Positions 7,516 to 15,382 of a DNA stretch of 41,683 nt are shown here, piece by piece; position 1 is the stretch's first letter; every line of letters starts with the position of its first letter. The position numbers and the translations under genes are program-made. A model generated the notes under the pieces. The model saw only the letters and a list, made by a program, of their open reading frames with translations, had not been told where the DNA came from and searched no databases. Source of the DNA: an uncultured Clostridia bacterium. GTDB taxonomy: Bacteria > Bacillota > Clostridia > UBA1381. The stretch is taken from the NCBI GenBank assembly GCA_910585795.1, contig CAJUFV010000270.1:1-41683 (forward strand). The letters run 5' to 3'.

Positions 7516-8376
7516 ATGCCAAATTTAACAACACCATTTTTACACTTAGGAGGAAGAGACATAGACAAGGACATGGACGATGTACAGAATTGGTCCATTG
7601 CGCTGATTGATGAACTGAAATATATTCTATGCAATCTTGACGCGGGGAACTGCATGGAGGCTGGAAAGGTACAGGCAAAAAATATTGACTGCTCAAAGGC
7701 GAGAATACACAACGCGCAGATACAAAGTCTGACCGCCGACAAGCTGACAGCGGGAACAATTGACGCGGAGGAAATTAAGGTGATTAATATTGACGCGGAC
7801 AATATCAATACGGGCATGCTGAACAGCGGGCTTGTGAATGTGGGGAACAGCGACAGCTACGGAAGTGTTGCGCTTACGGGGGACACGCTTGTTTTTTATG
7901 AGAAGGTTAAGGATGAAAGCGGAAAAACGGTAAATGTTCCGCGTATTATGATGGGACGAGACAAGGCGAACAATTATATTTTTACGGTGCAGAACAGGGA
8001 CGCTACGCAGGGAATATACATGGACAGCGATGGAAATATATACATCACAGGCCATTTTACGGGCGGAAGTATATCGTCGGAAACAACGATAGACGTCAAT
8101 ACTGATGCAAGAATAGGGCGTCGTCTGATATTAAAAGACAAAAACGAAGCCACCGCAGGCTATGAGGAAGCCGGAATTATATCTGTCAGTGAGGGAGTTA
8201 TGCAAATACTTGCGAATAATAGCAGGAGCATTAATCTTCATACTGACGGCAATGTTAATTTAAATGGTAAGAGTATTATGGCAAATGGTGTAGAAATTGC
8301 CACACAAGCGGATATAGATGAAATCAAGGAAGAAATTCGACGATTAAGAAATGAAATTTCTGCATTGGGAAATTAA
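7516..8376 (+). CDS. Tail needle/fibre-like structural protein
   Basis: This 286-residue protein has a middle section with short repeats (about residues 72-105: IQSLTADKLTAGTIDAEEIK, then VINIDADNINTGML), the spiral-like pattern of phage fibre stems. A beta-rich section follows (IYMDSDGNIYITGHF). The C-terminal 25 residues form a coiled coil (IDEIKEEIRRLRNEISALGN) that probably makes it trimeric. It follows the propeller gene with a good ribosome binding site (GAGAGGAAAAG). A needle or short fibre attached below the propeller is the likely role. Host range or DNA-plug function is inferred. Confidence 0.65.
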   Translation: MPNLTTPFLHLGGRDIDKDMDDVQNWSIALIDELKYILCNLDAGNCMEAGKVQAKNIDCSKARIHNAQIQSLTADKLTAGTIDAEEIKVINIDADNINTGMLNSGLVNVGNSDSYGSVALTGDTLVFYEKVKDESGKTVNVPRIMMGRDKANNYIFTVQNRDATQGIYMDSDGNIYITGHFTGGSISSETTIDVNTDARIGRRLILKDKNEATAGYEEAGIISVSEGVMQILANNSRSINLHTDGNVNLNGKSIMANGVEIATQADIDEIKEEIRRLRNEISALGN

Positions 8377-8384
8377 ATAAAATA

Positions 8385-8407
8385 AATGCCCTCAATTTGA
8401 GGGCATT
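8385..8407. terminator. Bidirectional terminator between convergent genes
   Basis: AATGCCCTC (8385-8393) pairs with GAGGGCATT (8399-8407). It separates the + strand fibre gene from the minus-strand stalk-domain gene, with A- and T-rich flanks on both sides. Confidence 0.75.
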
Positions 8408-8410
8408 AAG

Positions 8411-8959
8411 CTATCTTAAGCTATTTATTACAGGTATGATAGTAGAGGTATAATAATTTAATGGTACTAATGTATTATTTTCTGGGTGATGTGGTATATT
8501 TTCAAGAAGAGCCATGCCATCTTTACGTGTTCGGTCATAAAATGCTACTGAAGTGAAGTCATAATCATCTAAACCAATACTACTAAGCATTTTTTTTATA
8601 TTAGACTTTCTGACATATTGTTCGCCGTCAACGGTTTCAACCTCAACCTCCGGCAATGGCGAAAGGTCAGGGTTGACAGTTGGCGCGGTTGTCGGTGCGG
8701 GTGTCGGATTCTGGGGAGTATTAACAATAATAGCGTTATCCTCGAAGCCAACCTCGAAGCCACCGACTGCGTCCGCGACATCTCTAAGTTTAAAATAGGT
8801 GCTGTCGTTTATGTTATAGCCTTCAACCTGAACGGTCTGACCGTTGACTTTTACAGGAAATGAATTGGGTACAACGATATATTCAGCTAATGCGGTGATG
8901 GATAGTGTGGCTGTGGCTCCGATTAGGATACCGAGTGTGATTGATTTAATGTTTTTCAT
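8411..8959 (-). CDS. Secreted protein with copper-amine-oxidase-N/stalk-type domain
   Basis: This 182-residue protein has a signal peptide (MKNIKSITLGILIGATATLS, then ITALAEY). Residues about 30-83 resemble the copper amine oxidase N-terminal-like 'stalk' domain (FPVKVNGQTVQVEGYNIND, then YFKLRDVADAVG). A Pro/Thr linker (about 85-112) and a second small domain follow. It would be exported to the cell surface. It is expressed with the upstream XRE gene, whose stop overlaps its ATG by 4 bases, so it can be made from the lysogen while the late genes are silent. This is the pattern of a lysogenic-conversion gene; exclusion of other phages is one guess. Confidence 0.7.
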   Translation of the reverse strand: MKNIKSITLGILIGATATLSITALAEYIVVPNSFPVKVNGQTVQVEGYNINDSTYFKLRDVADAVGGFEVGFEDNAIIVNTPQNPTPAPTTAPTVNPDLSPLPEVEVETVDGEQYVRKSNIKKMLSSIGLDDYDFTSVAFYDRTRKDGMALLENIPHHPENNTLVPLNYYTSTIIPVINSLR

Positions 8960-9462
8960 TGTGAAAGACCTCCTTTTTCTAAAACATCCTTAGCGGCAAG
9001 AATGCGGTATATGTGAGATAGTATTTCTTCTTGTTCCTCATATGAAAGTTTATCAAGCAAAATATTAATCATATTTTGAGGATTATTTAGGTATTCTTTT
9101 ACATTAGATTCCATATTATTCTCAATTGGTGTGAATGTGTTTTTAGTAATGATATTATCTTTCATACTATTAGTTTGTGTGGATGTAGAGTTATTTTCGT
9201 AATTATCATTTTCCATAATATCCATAAGGCTGATTGGTTTAACAGGAAGCTTATCGGTTGTGCCTATTAAATAATCAGAAGTGACACCGAATAAATTGCA
9301 TATGGTTTGAATAGTTTCAATGCTTGGTTGCGCTGTTCCTAATTCATAACGTGATACAGAAACGTCTGATAAGTTAAGAGCTTGGGCAAGTTCTTTTTGT
9401 GACATTTTTCGTTCTTTACGGAGCTTGCGTAATCTATGAGAAAAAACCTCTTGTGTTTTCAT
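8956..9462 (-). CDS. XRE-family repressor
   Basis: This 168-residue protein has an N-terminal HTH_3 domain (RLRKLRKERKMSQKELAQAL, then NLSDVSVSRYELGTAQPSIE), followed by a polar Asn/Thr-rich linker and a C-terminal helical region for oligomerisation. It lacks a LexA/CI-type peptidase part. ATG 9462 follows GAGGTGAT. It is divergent from the ribbon-helix-helix gene across a 130-base control region with face-to-face consensus promoters, so it probably represses both. It could be the prophage repressor, or a local regulator of a cassette inserted in the late genes. The window cannot tell which. Confidence 0.85.
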   Translation of the reverse strand: MKTQEVFSHRLRKLRKERKMSQKELAQALNLSDVSVSRYELGTAQPSIETIQTICNLFGVTSDYLIGTTDKLPVKPISLMDIMENDNYENNSTSTQTNSMKDNIITKNTFTPIENNMESNVKEYLNNPQNMINILLDKLSYEEQEEILSHIYRILAAKDVLEKGGLSQ

Positions 9463-9483
9463 ATATATATCACCTCAAATAAA

Positions 9484-9512
9484 ACTATATCACAAATGTT
9501 CGGAAAAGTCAA
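9484..9512 (-). promoter_or_regulatory. Promoter of the XRE-stalk operon
   Basis: On the minus strand: TTGACT (9512-9507), 17 bases, then TATAGT (9489-9484). The start would be near 9477, a short leader before ATG 9462. Confidence 0.7.
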
Positions 9513-9532
9513 AATAAATTTATAAAAAATAC

Positions 9533-9576
9533 TTGACTTCAAACAAATAAGGTGATATAATCAACTTAACAAGTTG
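9533..9576 (+). promoter_or_regulatory. Divergent promoter with palindromic operator
   Basis: TTGACT (9533-9538), 17 bases, then TATAAT (9556-9561). Directly after the -10 box lies the palindrome CAACTT-aac-AAGTTG (9562-9576), placed at the transcription start, where a bound repressor would block the start. Confidence 0.75.
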
Positions 9577-9592
9577 AAAAGAGGTGAAAAAT

Positions 9593-9736
9593 ATGAGAAT
9601 TTTTAATTTTAGCGTTGATGATGAAATTTACAGAAAAGTAAAAATTGACGCAGCAACAGAAGGAAAGACAGTCAAAGACTATCTTACAAATGTGATTTTG
9701 TTTTACTTAAAAAGCAAAATCGAAACAAAAAAATAG
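9593..9736 (+). CDS. Small ribbon-helix-helix DNA-binding protein (47 aa)
   Basis: This 47-residue protein begins MRIFNFSVDDEIYRKVKIDA and ends in KSKIETKK. The order strand (RIFNFSV), helix (DDEIYRKVKIDAATEG), helix (KTVKDYLTNVILFYLKSK) is the Arc/MetJ/CopG ribbon-helix-helix fold at its minimal size. AGAGGTG at 9580-9586 is its ribosome binding site. It is the first gene of the rightward transcript from the divergent promoter, a Cro- or Arc-like place. It may repress that promoter or act with the antirepressor that follows. Confidence 0.7.
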   Translation: MRIFNFSVDDEIYRKVKIDAATEGKTVKDYLTNVILFYLKSKIETKK

Positions 9737-9822
9737 AATGTTGACACGCTACCAACGAAAACAACATTCTAAACCAAAATCCGAAAGGAAATTGTATATA
9801 TATTATAACATATCCTTTCGGA
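9735..9822. repeat. Two inverted repeats before the antirepressor
   Basis: AGAATGTTG (9735-9743) pairs with CAACATTCT (9762-9770). TCCGAAAGGA (9780-9789) pairs with TCCTTTCGGA (9813-9822) around an AT-only centre. The first overlaps the stop of the 47-aa gene. Neither has a U-tract, so operator or RNA-stability roles are more likely than termination. Confidence 0.6.
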
Positions 9823-9858
9823 AAAATCAATAGTAAAAGAAAGGAAAGTTTTAAATTT

Positions 9859-10623
9859 ATGGAAAATCAATTAATCAACATCACAAACAACAGCGGAGTA
9901 TTGACGGTAGGAAGCAGAGAGATTGCGGAACATTTTGAGAAAAATCATAGAGATGTAATTAGAACAATAGAAAATCTCTTGAATGATATGGGGTCTGCGC
10001 AAAATTGCGCACACCTATTTATTGAAACGACATATCAAAACGAGCAGAATAAACAGTGGTATAAAGAATATTTGATTACCCGTGACGGCTTTTCGCTGCT
10101 GGTAATGGGTTTCACAGGCAAAAAGGCTCTTGCATGGAAGTTGAAGTACATAGAAGCGTTTAACAAAATGGAAGCGGCTATAAAACAAGGTGTACCTGTT
10201 ATTGATGTAAAGGCAAAAGAATTGAAAATAAAAGAGGACAGAGCCACCGCAATGCTTCTAAACGCCCAAAATCGTATGATAAATACGCTTTTATCGAATA
10301 CTGAGGGTAAGAACCTGTCACAGATTGCGATTGACGTTATGGGAATTAAAGCGGTTGAACAGATTACAGATAAGAATATGAACCAGTACCTACCTGAGTG
10401 TGAAAAGCTTTACTCGGCTACAGAAGTAGGAGCAATGCTCGGCGTGTCGGCAATGAAAGTCGGCAAGACTGCCAATAAATACGGTTTGAAAGTAGATAAA
10501 TACGGTAAAACGGTTATGAGCAAGTCACAGCACAGTTCAAAGGAAGTGCCGCAGTTCTTGTATAATGACAAGGGCGTACAGATTTTGAGCGGTATTTTAG
10601 GCAAAGCCGTTAAAACAGCGTAA
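9859..10623 (+). CDS. Phage antirepressor, Rha family
   Basis: This 254-residue protein has an N-terminal domain (about 15-108: SREIAEHFEKNHRDVIRTIE, then YLITRDGFSLLVMGFTGKKA, then KLKYIEAFNKME) that is the pRha regulatory domain found in phage antirepressors. The C-terminal part (about 180-250) has an MerR/KilA-C-like helix-turn-helix look (YSATEVGAMLGVSAMKVGKT) and ends in FLYNDKGVQIL. It would bind and inactivate a phage repressor, perhaps the adjacent XRE protein. It lies behind GAAAGGAAAG, downstream of the ribbon-helix-helix gene in one transcript. Confidence 0.85.
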   Translation: MENQLINITNNSGVLTVGSREIAEHFEKNHRDVIRTIENLLNDMGSAQNCAHLFIETTYQNEQNKQWYKEYLITRDGFSLLVMGFTGKKALAWKLKYIEAFNKMEAAIKQGVPVIDVKAKELKIKEDRATAMLLNAQNRMINTLLSNTEGKNLSQIAIDVMGIKAVEQITDKNMNQYLPECEKLYSATEVGAMLGVSAMKVGKTANKYGLKVDKYGKTVMSKSQHSSKEVPQFLYNDKGVQILSGILGKAVKTA

Positions 10624-10636
10624 GGAGGGTATTGTG

Positions 10637-10795
10637 ATGGAATTTCCAAAATCAGAATTTATAAACCGCTGTGAAGCAGAATATAAAGAAGCTCCGACAC
10701 CTGTTATGCTAAAAATAGCAGAAGCTATATACAATGCATACAATGCAGGTGTTAAGAATGGTATCAAACAGTGTGAGCATATTATGAATACATAA
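10637..10795 (+). CDS. Small helical protein (52 aa) after the antirepressor
   Basis: This 52-residue protein begins MEFPKSEFINRCEAEYKEAP and ends in CEHIMNT. AAGGAGGG (10622-10629) is its ribosome binding site. A GTG directly before the ATG is an alternative start. It is mainly helical and no family is recognised. It begins 14 bases after the antirepressor stop and is closed by a terminator, so it is the last gene of that cassette. Confidence 0.55.
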   Translation: MEFPKSEFINRCEAEYKEAPTPVMLKIAEAIYNAYNAGVKNGIKQCEHIMNT

Positions 10796-10800
10796 ACTAA

Positions 10801-10823
10801 AAGCACCTGTTGAGGTGCTTTTT
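10801..10823 (+). terminator. Terminator ending the antirepressor cassette
   Basis: AAGCACCT (10801-10808) pairs with AGGTGCTT (10813-10820) around GTTG and is followed by TTT. A near-identical hairpin (AAGCACCC/GGGTGCTT) ends the giant gene at 24038. Confidence 0.85.
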
Positions 10824-10860
10824 AAATGGCGGGCGTTGACTAAATGATAGAATACTGTAA

Positions 10861-10889
10861 TTGAAGTGTAATATAAGGAGTGGTATAAT
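10861..10889 (+). promoter_or_regulatory. Toxin promoter, locus 2
   Basis: TTGAAG (10861-10866), 17 bases, then TATAAT (10884-10889). The start would be near 10896, with a leader of about 60 bases. Confidence 0.7.
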
Positions 10890-10957
10890 ATTTATAGGTT
10901 ACGACCTTGATAAAGATATATGAGCGGAGGCGGCTCTGTTTCCGGAAAGGAAATATT

Positions 10958-11020
10958 ATGAGTGAATTAACGATAAATCTTATCTTAATTTTGCTTATTG
11001 TATGGATAATAAAGAAATAA
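10958..11020 (+). CDS. Putative type I toxin peptide, locus 2 (20 aa)
   Basis: A 20-residue peptide, MSELTINLILILLIVWIIKK, has an acidic/polar start, an uninterrupted hydrophobic core and a Lys-Lys end. The ribosome binding site is AAAGGAAA (10947-10954), opposed by TTTCC just upstream in the leader. It is the shortest of the three related peptides. It lies between the antirepressor cassette and the adaptor gene, with a convergent antisense promoter downstream. The membrane-toxin role is inferred from the layout shared with loci 1 and 3. Confidence 0.72.
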   Translation: MSELTINLILILLIVWIIKK

Positions 11021-11126
11021 CCGCCCTGCTGCTATAAGGACGGTTATTGGGTAGAAACATATTATTTCTACAAAAAGTAACTTAAAATTATAAAGCAGAA
11101 ACGGAGTTGTTTACTGCTCTTTCTTT
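11008..11126 (-). ncRNA. Antisense antitoxin RNA, locus 2
   Basis: This RNA is predicted from the consensus minus-strand promoter at 11133-11161. It would run about 120 nt to the U-rich stretch after the shared stem. Its start repeats parts of the toxin leader: GATAAAGA (10909-10916) and GAGC (10922-10925) on the toxin strand have complements TCTTTATC (11122-11129) and GCTC (11116-11119). The repeat is weaker here than in loci 1 and 3. Confidence 0.65.
11016..11048. terminator. Bidirectional terminator, locus 2
   Basis: AATAACCGCC (11016-11025) pairs with GGACGGTTATT (11038-11048) with a single bulge. The minus-strand exit is TTTCTTTATT. On the plus strand a second stem, GTAGAAA/TTTCTAC (11051-11071), follows. 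Confidence 0.7.
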
Positions 11127-11132
11127 ATCTAA

Positions 11133-11161
11133 ATTATACAATAAAAATAATATTTTGTCAA
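11133..11161 (-). promoter_or_regulatory. Antitoxin promoter, locus 2 (perfect consensus)
   Basis: On the minus strand: TTGACA (11161-11156), exactly 17 bases, then TATAAT (11138-11133). Both hexamers are perfect. Confidence 0.85.
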
Positions 11162-11189
11162 GCACTTACTTTAAAAGTAAGTGCTTTTT
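11160..11189 (+). terminator. Terminator closing locus 2
   Basis: AAGCACTTACTT (11160-11171) pairs over 12 bases with AAGTAAGTGCTT (11175-11186) and is followed by TTT. It lies immediately before the adaptor gene, and its first bases overlap the antisense -35 box. Confidence 0.85.
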
Positions 11190-11213
11190 GTATACGGTGA
11201 AAGGAGAAATGAT

Positions 11214-12023
11214 ATGTATATAAACGATGTTTTAAGGACATGTGACGTGTTATGTCCGAACGAGTACAGCGACGAGGAAAAATATATGTGGTGTGACGAG
11301 GTATCGGCCATGATTATGAATGAGCATTTAAAGACGTATGACAGAGTCACGCTTGAAGCAGGTGAGGACGGCTCATATTTACTGCCTGAGGGTATTACAT
11401 TTGAAATGGTCGACAGGGTTATCGACGGCGCGAGGGAGATTGATAAGCGGGACTTTAGGTCCTATGGTATTGAATACTACTATGGAAAGTGCGGAAGGTT
11501 TTTATTTCCTGTACGTAACCGCGTAAGAGACAGTATTGATGTTGTGTATCTGAAAAAGCATGAGCCGATACGCAGTGTTATGATAAATAGTACGATAAGA
11601 TTTAAGCGCAACGGATTTTATATGCCGAATACGAAGCTTATTGAGGGCGACATTATAACGGTAGAGGCTGACGGAAGGAATTTTGACGATATCCCTATCC
11701 TTGCAATAGAGGCGATTGACGCAGACAATGGCTTTATTACTGTACCGGACGGCACATTTGACAGCGTATTTTCCGCAGGAGAAACAGAAAAAAATATACA
11801 ATGTGAAATCAAGCGCATTATTACCGATGAAACGATATGCGGCGCGCCGTATGACAGAATGTATGTCGATTATGTAAACGCGCAGATTTGCTATTATCAG
11901 CGTGATTTTGACACATACAACCAGCACATGAATTTATTCAATCAGCGTTTGGAGGCATATCAGGCGTGGCTGCAGCAGAGACGTACGCAGGATAAGGACG
12001 GTAAGATGGTAAACTGGATTTAA
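11214..12023 (+). CDS. Head-tail adaptor protein
   Basis: This 269-residue protein starts at ATG 11214 behind AAGGAG (11201-11206). An upstream in-frame TTG lies inside a terminator and is rejected. It begins MYINDVLRTCDVLCPNEYSD. The N-terminal half is helical (YSDEEKYMWCDEVSAMIMNE), the middle is beta-rich, and the C-terminal tail is long, helical and Gln-rich (YNQHMNLFNQRLEAYQAWLQ). A helical bundle with an extended tail, next to the portal gene, is what podoviral adaptors (P22 gp4, T7 gp11) look like. The role is to join portal to tail. The assignment leans on context and size. Confidence 0.55.
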   Translation: MYINDVLRTCDVLCPNEYSDEEKYMWCDEVSAMIMNEHLKTYDRVTLEAGEDGSYLLPEGITFEMVDRVIDGAREIDKRDFRSYGIEYYYGKCGRFLFPVRNRVRDSIDVVYLKKHEPIRSVMINSTIRFKRNGFYMPNTKLIEGDIITVEADGRNFDDIPILAIEAIDADNGFITVPDGTFDSVFSAGETEKNIQCEIKRIITDETICGAPYDRMYVDYVNAQICYYQRDFDTYNQHMNLFNQRLEAYQAWLQQRRTQDKDGKMVNWI

Positions 12024-12038
12024 TGAAAGGGTGATGAA

Positions 12039-13757
12039 ATGACGGAGGAAAAAGAAGTAGTAGAGTACAGGGGGAAAATCAATCCTGATTTTATCTCTAA
12101 GGCACAGAGAATGTATCAAAAGTACAAGGGTGACAAGGCGGAATTAAACAAGCGAATAGTTGACAACAACAGGTGGTACAAGTCAAATTATGCGCGTATG
12201 CTTAATCCGAAAACAAACGAGACGGAGCCGGCAACCGCGTTCATATTCAGCGCGATTGAAAACAAATACGCGGACGCGATAGACAATTTCCCTGTGCCGA
12301 ATTTACTGGAGCGCGAGCCGTCCGACAGCGGGACGGCTAAAATTTTATCTAAAATTATTCCCGTGCAGCTTGATATGAGCGGATTTAAGCGTGTGTATAA
12401 GGACAACTGGCGCAGAAAGCTAAAGCACGGTACGGCGGTATACGGTGTATTCTATAACGAACAGTCACGCGACATTGACATTCGCGCGGTTGACCTTATG
12501 AATATTTATTGTGATATGCATGTCAGGGACGTTCAGGACAGTCAATTCCTGTTCATAACAAACGCGGTGGACAACGACATATTAAAAGAAAACTATCCGA
12601 ATTTCAGGGCGTTATTCCACGGTGACGCGAGTGTGGAAAGCTGCAGCGGCACACATCAGCTTGACGACAGAACGGAAGTAACAGACTGCTATTACAAAAA
12701 GGCTGACGGCACGCTGCACATGATTAAATTTGTCGGCGCGACAGTAATTGACGCTACGGAGGACACCGAAGGGTACGAGAGCGGCTTATACGCGCACGGC
12801 ATGTACCCTGTCATATTCGACGTGCTTTATCCCGAGGAGGACTGTCCTTTCGGATTTGGTATTGTAGACACTATACGAAATCCGCAGCAGTACATAGACA
12901 AGCTCGACGGTATTATTATCAAAAATGCGTTACTCTCAGGAAAACAGAGGTATCTTGTCAAGGAAAACGGTAACATAAATGAAAAGGAATTTTGCGACTA
13001 CAGCAAGGATATTGTGCACGTTACAGGCAGTGTGGATGAAACGAACATAAAACCGATACAGGCGCAGGGATTGTCAAACTACATCATAGAACACAGGCTT
13101 GAAAAGATTAACGAGCTTAAAGAAGTTATCGGCAACCGTGACTTTCAGCAGGGCGCGACATCGGGCGGAGTAACGGCGGCAACCGCTATTACAACATTGC
13201 AGCAGTCGGGACAGAAGTTATCGCGTTCAGTCATTGACGACAGCTATGACGCGTACAAAGCGTTAGTGCTTATGATGATTGAGCTTATGCGCGAGTTCTA
13301 CGACGAGGAAAGAATATACCGTATTACAAACGATATAGGAAGTACGGAGTTTGCGCGGTTTGACAATTCCATGCTTATGTCGGATGTGGAAAAGCGAGAC
13401 GCACTCGGTTTTGTATATGATACGGAGTACAGGCGGACGGAATTTGACATAAGCGTTATTCCGCAAAGGGAAAATCCGTTTACAAAGGAGACTAACAACC
13501 AGACTATTTTAAATCTGTGGAACAGCGGATTTTTTCAGCCGCAGAATTTTGATGTAAGCATGATTGCATTGCAGAGCATGAATTTTGACGGTAAGGAAAA
13601 GGTGATTGAGCAAATAAAGGAATTACAGGAAAAACAGCAGGATATGCAGATGCGGCAGTCGGCAATACAGCAGGACGGACTTGTTCCTGTGGGACAAGCG
13701 GGCGGAGGAAATCAGACAGACGGAGAATTGGTTCCTGTAGGGAAATATGGAGGTTAA
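12039..13757 (+). CDS. Portal protein
   Basis: This 572-residue protein has portal hallmarks. An N-terminal helical region (KSNYARMLNPKTNETEPATA) leads into LSKIIPVQLDMSGFKRVYKD, then HGTAVYGVFYNEQSRDIDIR. The DTIRNPQQYIDKLDGIIIKN segment and the stem/tunnel region with GNRDFQQGATSGGVTAATAI and QLSRSVIDDSYDAYKAL-like helices follow (residues about 365-410). The C-terminus is Gln/Gly-rich. It forms the dodecameric DNA gate at one capsid vertex. It lies 9.5 kb downstream of the large terminase, unlike the common TerL-portal order. The start is ATG 12039 behind AAAGGGTGATG. Confidence 0.88.
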   Translation: MTEEKEVVEYRGKINPDFISKAQRMYQKYKGDKAELNKRIVDNNRWYKSNYARMLNPKTNETEPATAFIFSAIENKYADAIDNFPVPNLLEREPSDSGTAKILSKIIPVQLDMSGFKRVYKDNWRRKLKHGTAVYGVFYNEQSRDIDIRAVDLMNIYCDMHVRDVQDSQFLFITNAVDNDILKENYPNFRALFHGDASVESCSGTHQLDDRTEVTDCYYKKADGTLHMIKFVGATVIDATEDTEGYESGLYAHGMYPVIFDVLYPEEDCPFGFGIVDTIRNPQQYIDKLDGIIIKNALLSGKQRYLVKENGNINEKEFCDYSKDIVHVTGSVDETNIKPIQAQGLSNYIIEHRLEKINELKEVIGNRDFQQGATSGGVTAATAITTLQQSGQKLSRSVIDDSYDAYKALVLMMIELMREFYDEERIYRITNDIGSTEFARFDNSMLMSDVEKRDALGFVYDTEYRRTEFDISVIPQRENPFTKETNNQTILNLWNSGFFQPQNFDVSMIALQSMNFDGKEKVIEQIKELQEKQQDMQMRQSAIQQDGLVPVGQAGGGNQTDGELVPVGKYGG

Positions 13758-13759
13758 TT

Positions 13760-15205
13760 ATGGCATCAACACAAAATTACGTAAAACAACCAGATGAACA
13801 GACAGTTCAGCAAAATATAAATCAGGATAAATCGTTAACATCATCATTTGCACAGCAGGCGGTTAACGCACTGAAAGCAAACCAGCCGCAGGGCGGACAG
13901 ACAAACACCATGACACGGAGCGGTTCTGCCGCAAACAATGTCATGACACGGCAGCAGATTCCGGTTATGGACGGCTTATCGGGAGTGCGCAGTATGCTTA
14001 ATAATTCCGGTATACAGAACGTAGGCTGGAATGACAGCACAAAAAACGTTACAATAGACGGAAAGGACTATCTTACACCGGGTAAAATTTCTGACGACGG
14101 TACAGCGTACGCGGACAGGCAGACGATACAGAGCGCGGTAAATCAGTATTACCGGGACAGGGGCAATCCGCTTGTCGGAGCGAGGAACTATGTCGACAGT
14201 ATGGGACTTAGCAACGCCGCGACGTGGTCGGACGGTCAGCTTATGATTGGCGGTCAGCAGGTGCCGGTGGCGTATGTTGACGAGAACGGCACGGCATATG
14301 CGAAGCAAACAGACGTAGACAGCGCAATTGCTAAATACAAGCAAAATTCAGGAATTACAGGCAATCAGGCAGTATATGACAACTGGGACAGCAAGTATGG
14401 AGGCAGGATAAACGACGCTCTTGATACAATATTAAACCGCGAGAAATGGAGCTATGATACCGAAAGCGACCCCGCGTATCAGGCATACCACAACGCGTAC
14501 ACGCGAGAGGGAAACAGGGCGTATCAGAACGCGTACGCGCAGATGGCGGCGAATACGGGAGGTTATGGGTCAAGCGCGGGTATGACGGCGGCAGGTCAGC
14601 AGATGAACTATTATATGCAGCAGCTTAACGACCGTGTGCCGGAGCTTATGCAAAATTCGTACAACCGATACATGGGCGAGCAGGAATTAAATCGTGCCGC
14701 ACTTAACAGTTTATTGGGTGTTGCGGACAATGATTACAGCAAGGCGTACCAGGCGAACCGCGACAGCATTAACGATTCTAATACCGCTAATTATTACAGC
14801 TATCTGCGTGATACGGCGGCAAGGGATTACAACAGGCAGGTAGAAACCGAGGACAGACAGTGGAGGTATCAGGAGCCGATACTGCAAAATCAGGTAAGAC
14901 AGAGCAATTATGATACGGACAGATATGAGAGAAATGCGGATTTGGATTTACAGGCGAAGCAGATTAGTAATCAGATGGCGGCAATGCAGAGCGTGCTGTC
15001 AAAATACCAGTACAGCGGGAATATTGATATGCCGATAAGCGCGGCTGACGCGGCAATGGCAGGAATACCAAAGAAAGAGGACGGCACATATCCGACTATA
15101 AGGGAAATACAAAACGCGTATGCAAATTTACATTATGACGTGTTTGAAAATTACGATTTGCGCACGCTTGCGGCTGAGCTTGCCATGAAGCAGCAGTATT
15201 CATAA
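13760..15205 (+). CDS. Internal/ejection-type virion protein with a tandem domain repeat
   Basis: This 481-residue Gln/Asn/Ala-rich protein has its start 2 bases after the portal stop; the ribosome binding site GGAGG lies in the last portal codons. Two related domains occur at residues about 72-131 (SGVRSMLNNSGIQNVGWNDS) and 138-194 (VGARNYVDSMGLSNAATWSD). Each continues as a strand, glycine turn, GTAYA and a short helix (QTIQSAVNQYY, QTDVDSAIAKY). The rest is long, helical and low in complexity, with many Tyr-Asn-Arg segments. Position after the portal and composition fit an internal core or ejection protein of a short-tailed phage. No precise family is recognised. Confidence 0.5.
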   Translation: MASTQNYVKQPDEQTVQQNINQDKSLTSSFAQQAVNALKANQPQGGQTNTMTRSGSAANNVMTRQQIPVMDGLSGVRSMLNNSGIQNVGWNDSTKNVTIDGKDYLTPGKISDDGTAYADRQTIQSAVNQYYRDRGNPLVGARNYVDSMGLSNAATWSDGQLMIGGQQVPVAYVDENGTAYAKQTDVDSAIAKYKQNSGITGNQAVYDNWDSKYGGRINDALDTILNREKWSYDTESDPAYQAYHNAYTREGNRAYQNAYAQMAANTGGYGSSAGMTAAGQQMNYYMQQLNDRVPELMQNSYNRYMGEQELNRAALNSLLGVADNDYSKAYQANRDSINDSNTANYYSYLRDTAARDYNRQVETEDRQWRYQEPILQNQVRQSNYDTDRYERNADLDLQAKQISNQMAAMQSVLSKYQYSGNIDMPISAADAAMAGIPKKEDGTYPTIREIQNAYANLHYDVFENYDLRTLAAELAMKQQYS

Positions 15206-15211
15206 AATATA

Positions 15212-15240
15212 TTGCAAAATATGACAGGATATGATAAAAT
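15212..15240 (+). promoter_or_regulatory. Toxin promoter, locus 3
   Basis: TTGCAA (15212-15217), 17 bases, then TAAAAT (15235-15240), 7 bases after the preceding gene. The spacer (AATATGACAGGATATGA) closely resembles that of locus 1 (AATGTGACAAGATATGC), so the two loci share ancestry. Confidence 0.72.
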
Positions 15241-15304
15241 GATATACGGAAGAAAAAGGATATATTAAGGGCGGTTTGTCACTCTCTTTTAAGGGGGTGG
15301 TGTC

Positions 15305-15382
15305 ATGGATTTGATTGAGCTTGTTATGAATTTACTTATAATAGTGGCGCTTATCCGATTAGTAAATGACATAAAAAAATAG
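15305..15382 (+). CDS. Putative type I toxin peptide, locus 3 (25 aa)
   Basis: A 25-residue peptide reads MDLIELVMNLLIIVALIRLV then NDIKK. It matches locus 1 in its MD start, hydrophobic core and N-x-I-K-K end. The ribosome binding site is AAGGGGGTGG (15291-15300). The leader segment at 15250-15280 can pair with the 3' part of the same transcript (15430-15465), which would hold the mRNA in a closed form. It lies between the internal protein and the giant virion protein. The toxin role is inferred from the module layout. Confidence 0.75.
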   Translation: MDLIELVMNLLIIVALIRLVNDIKK

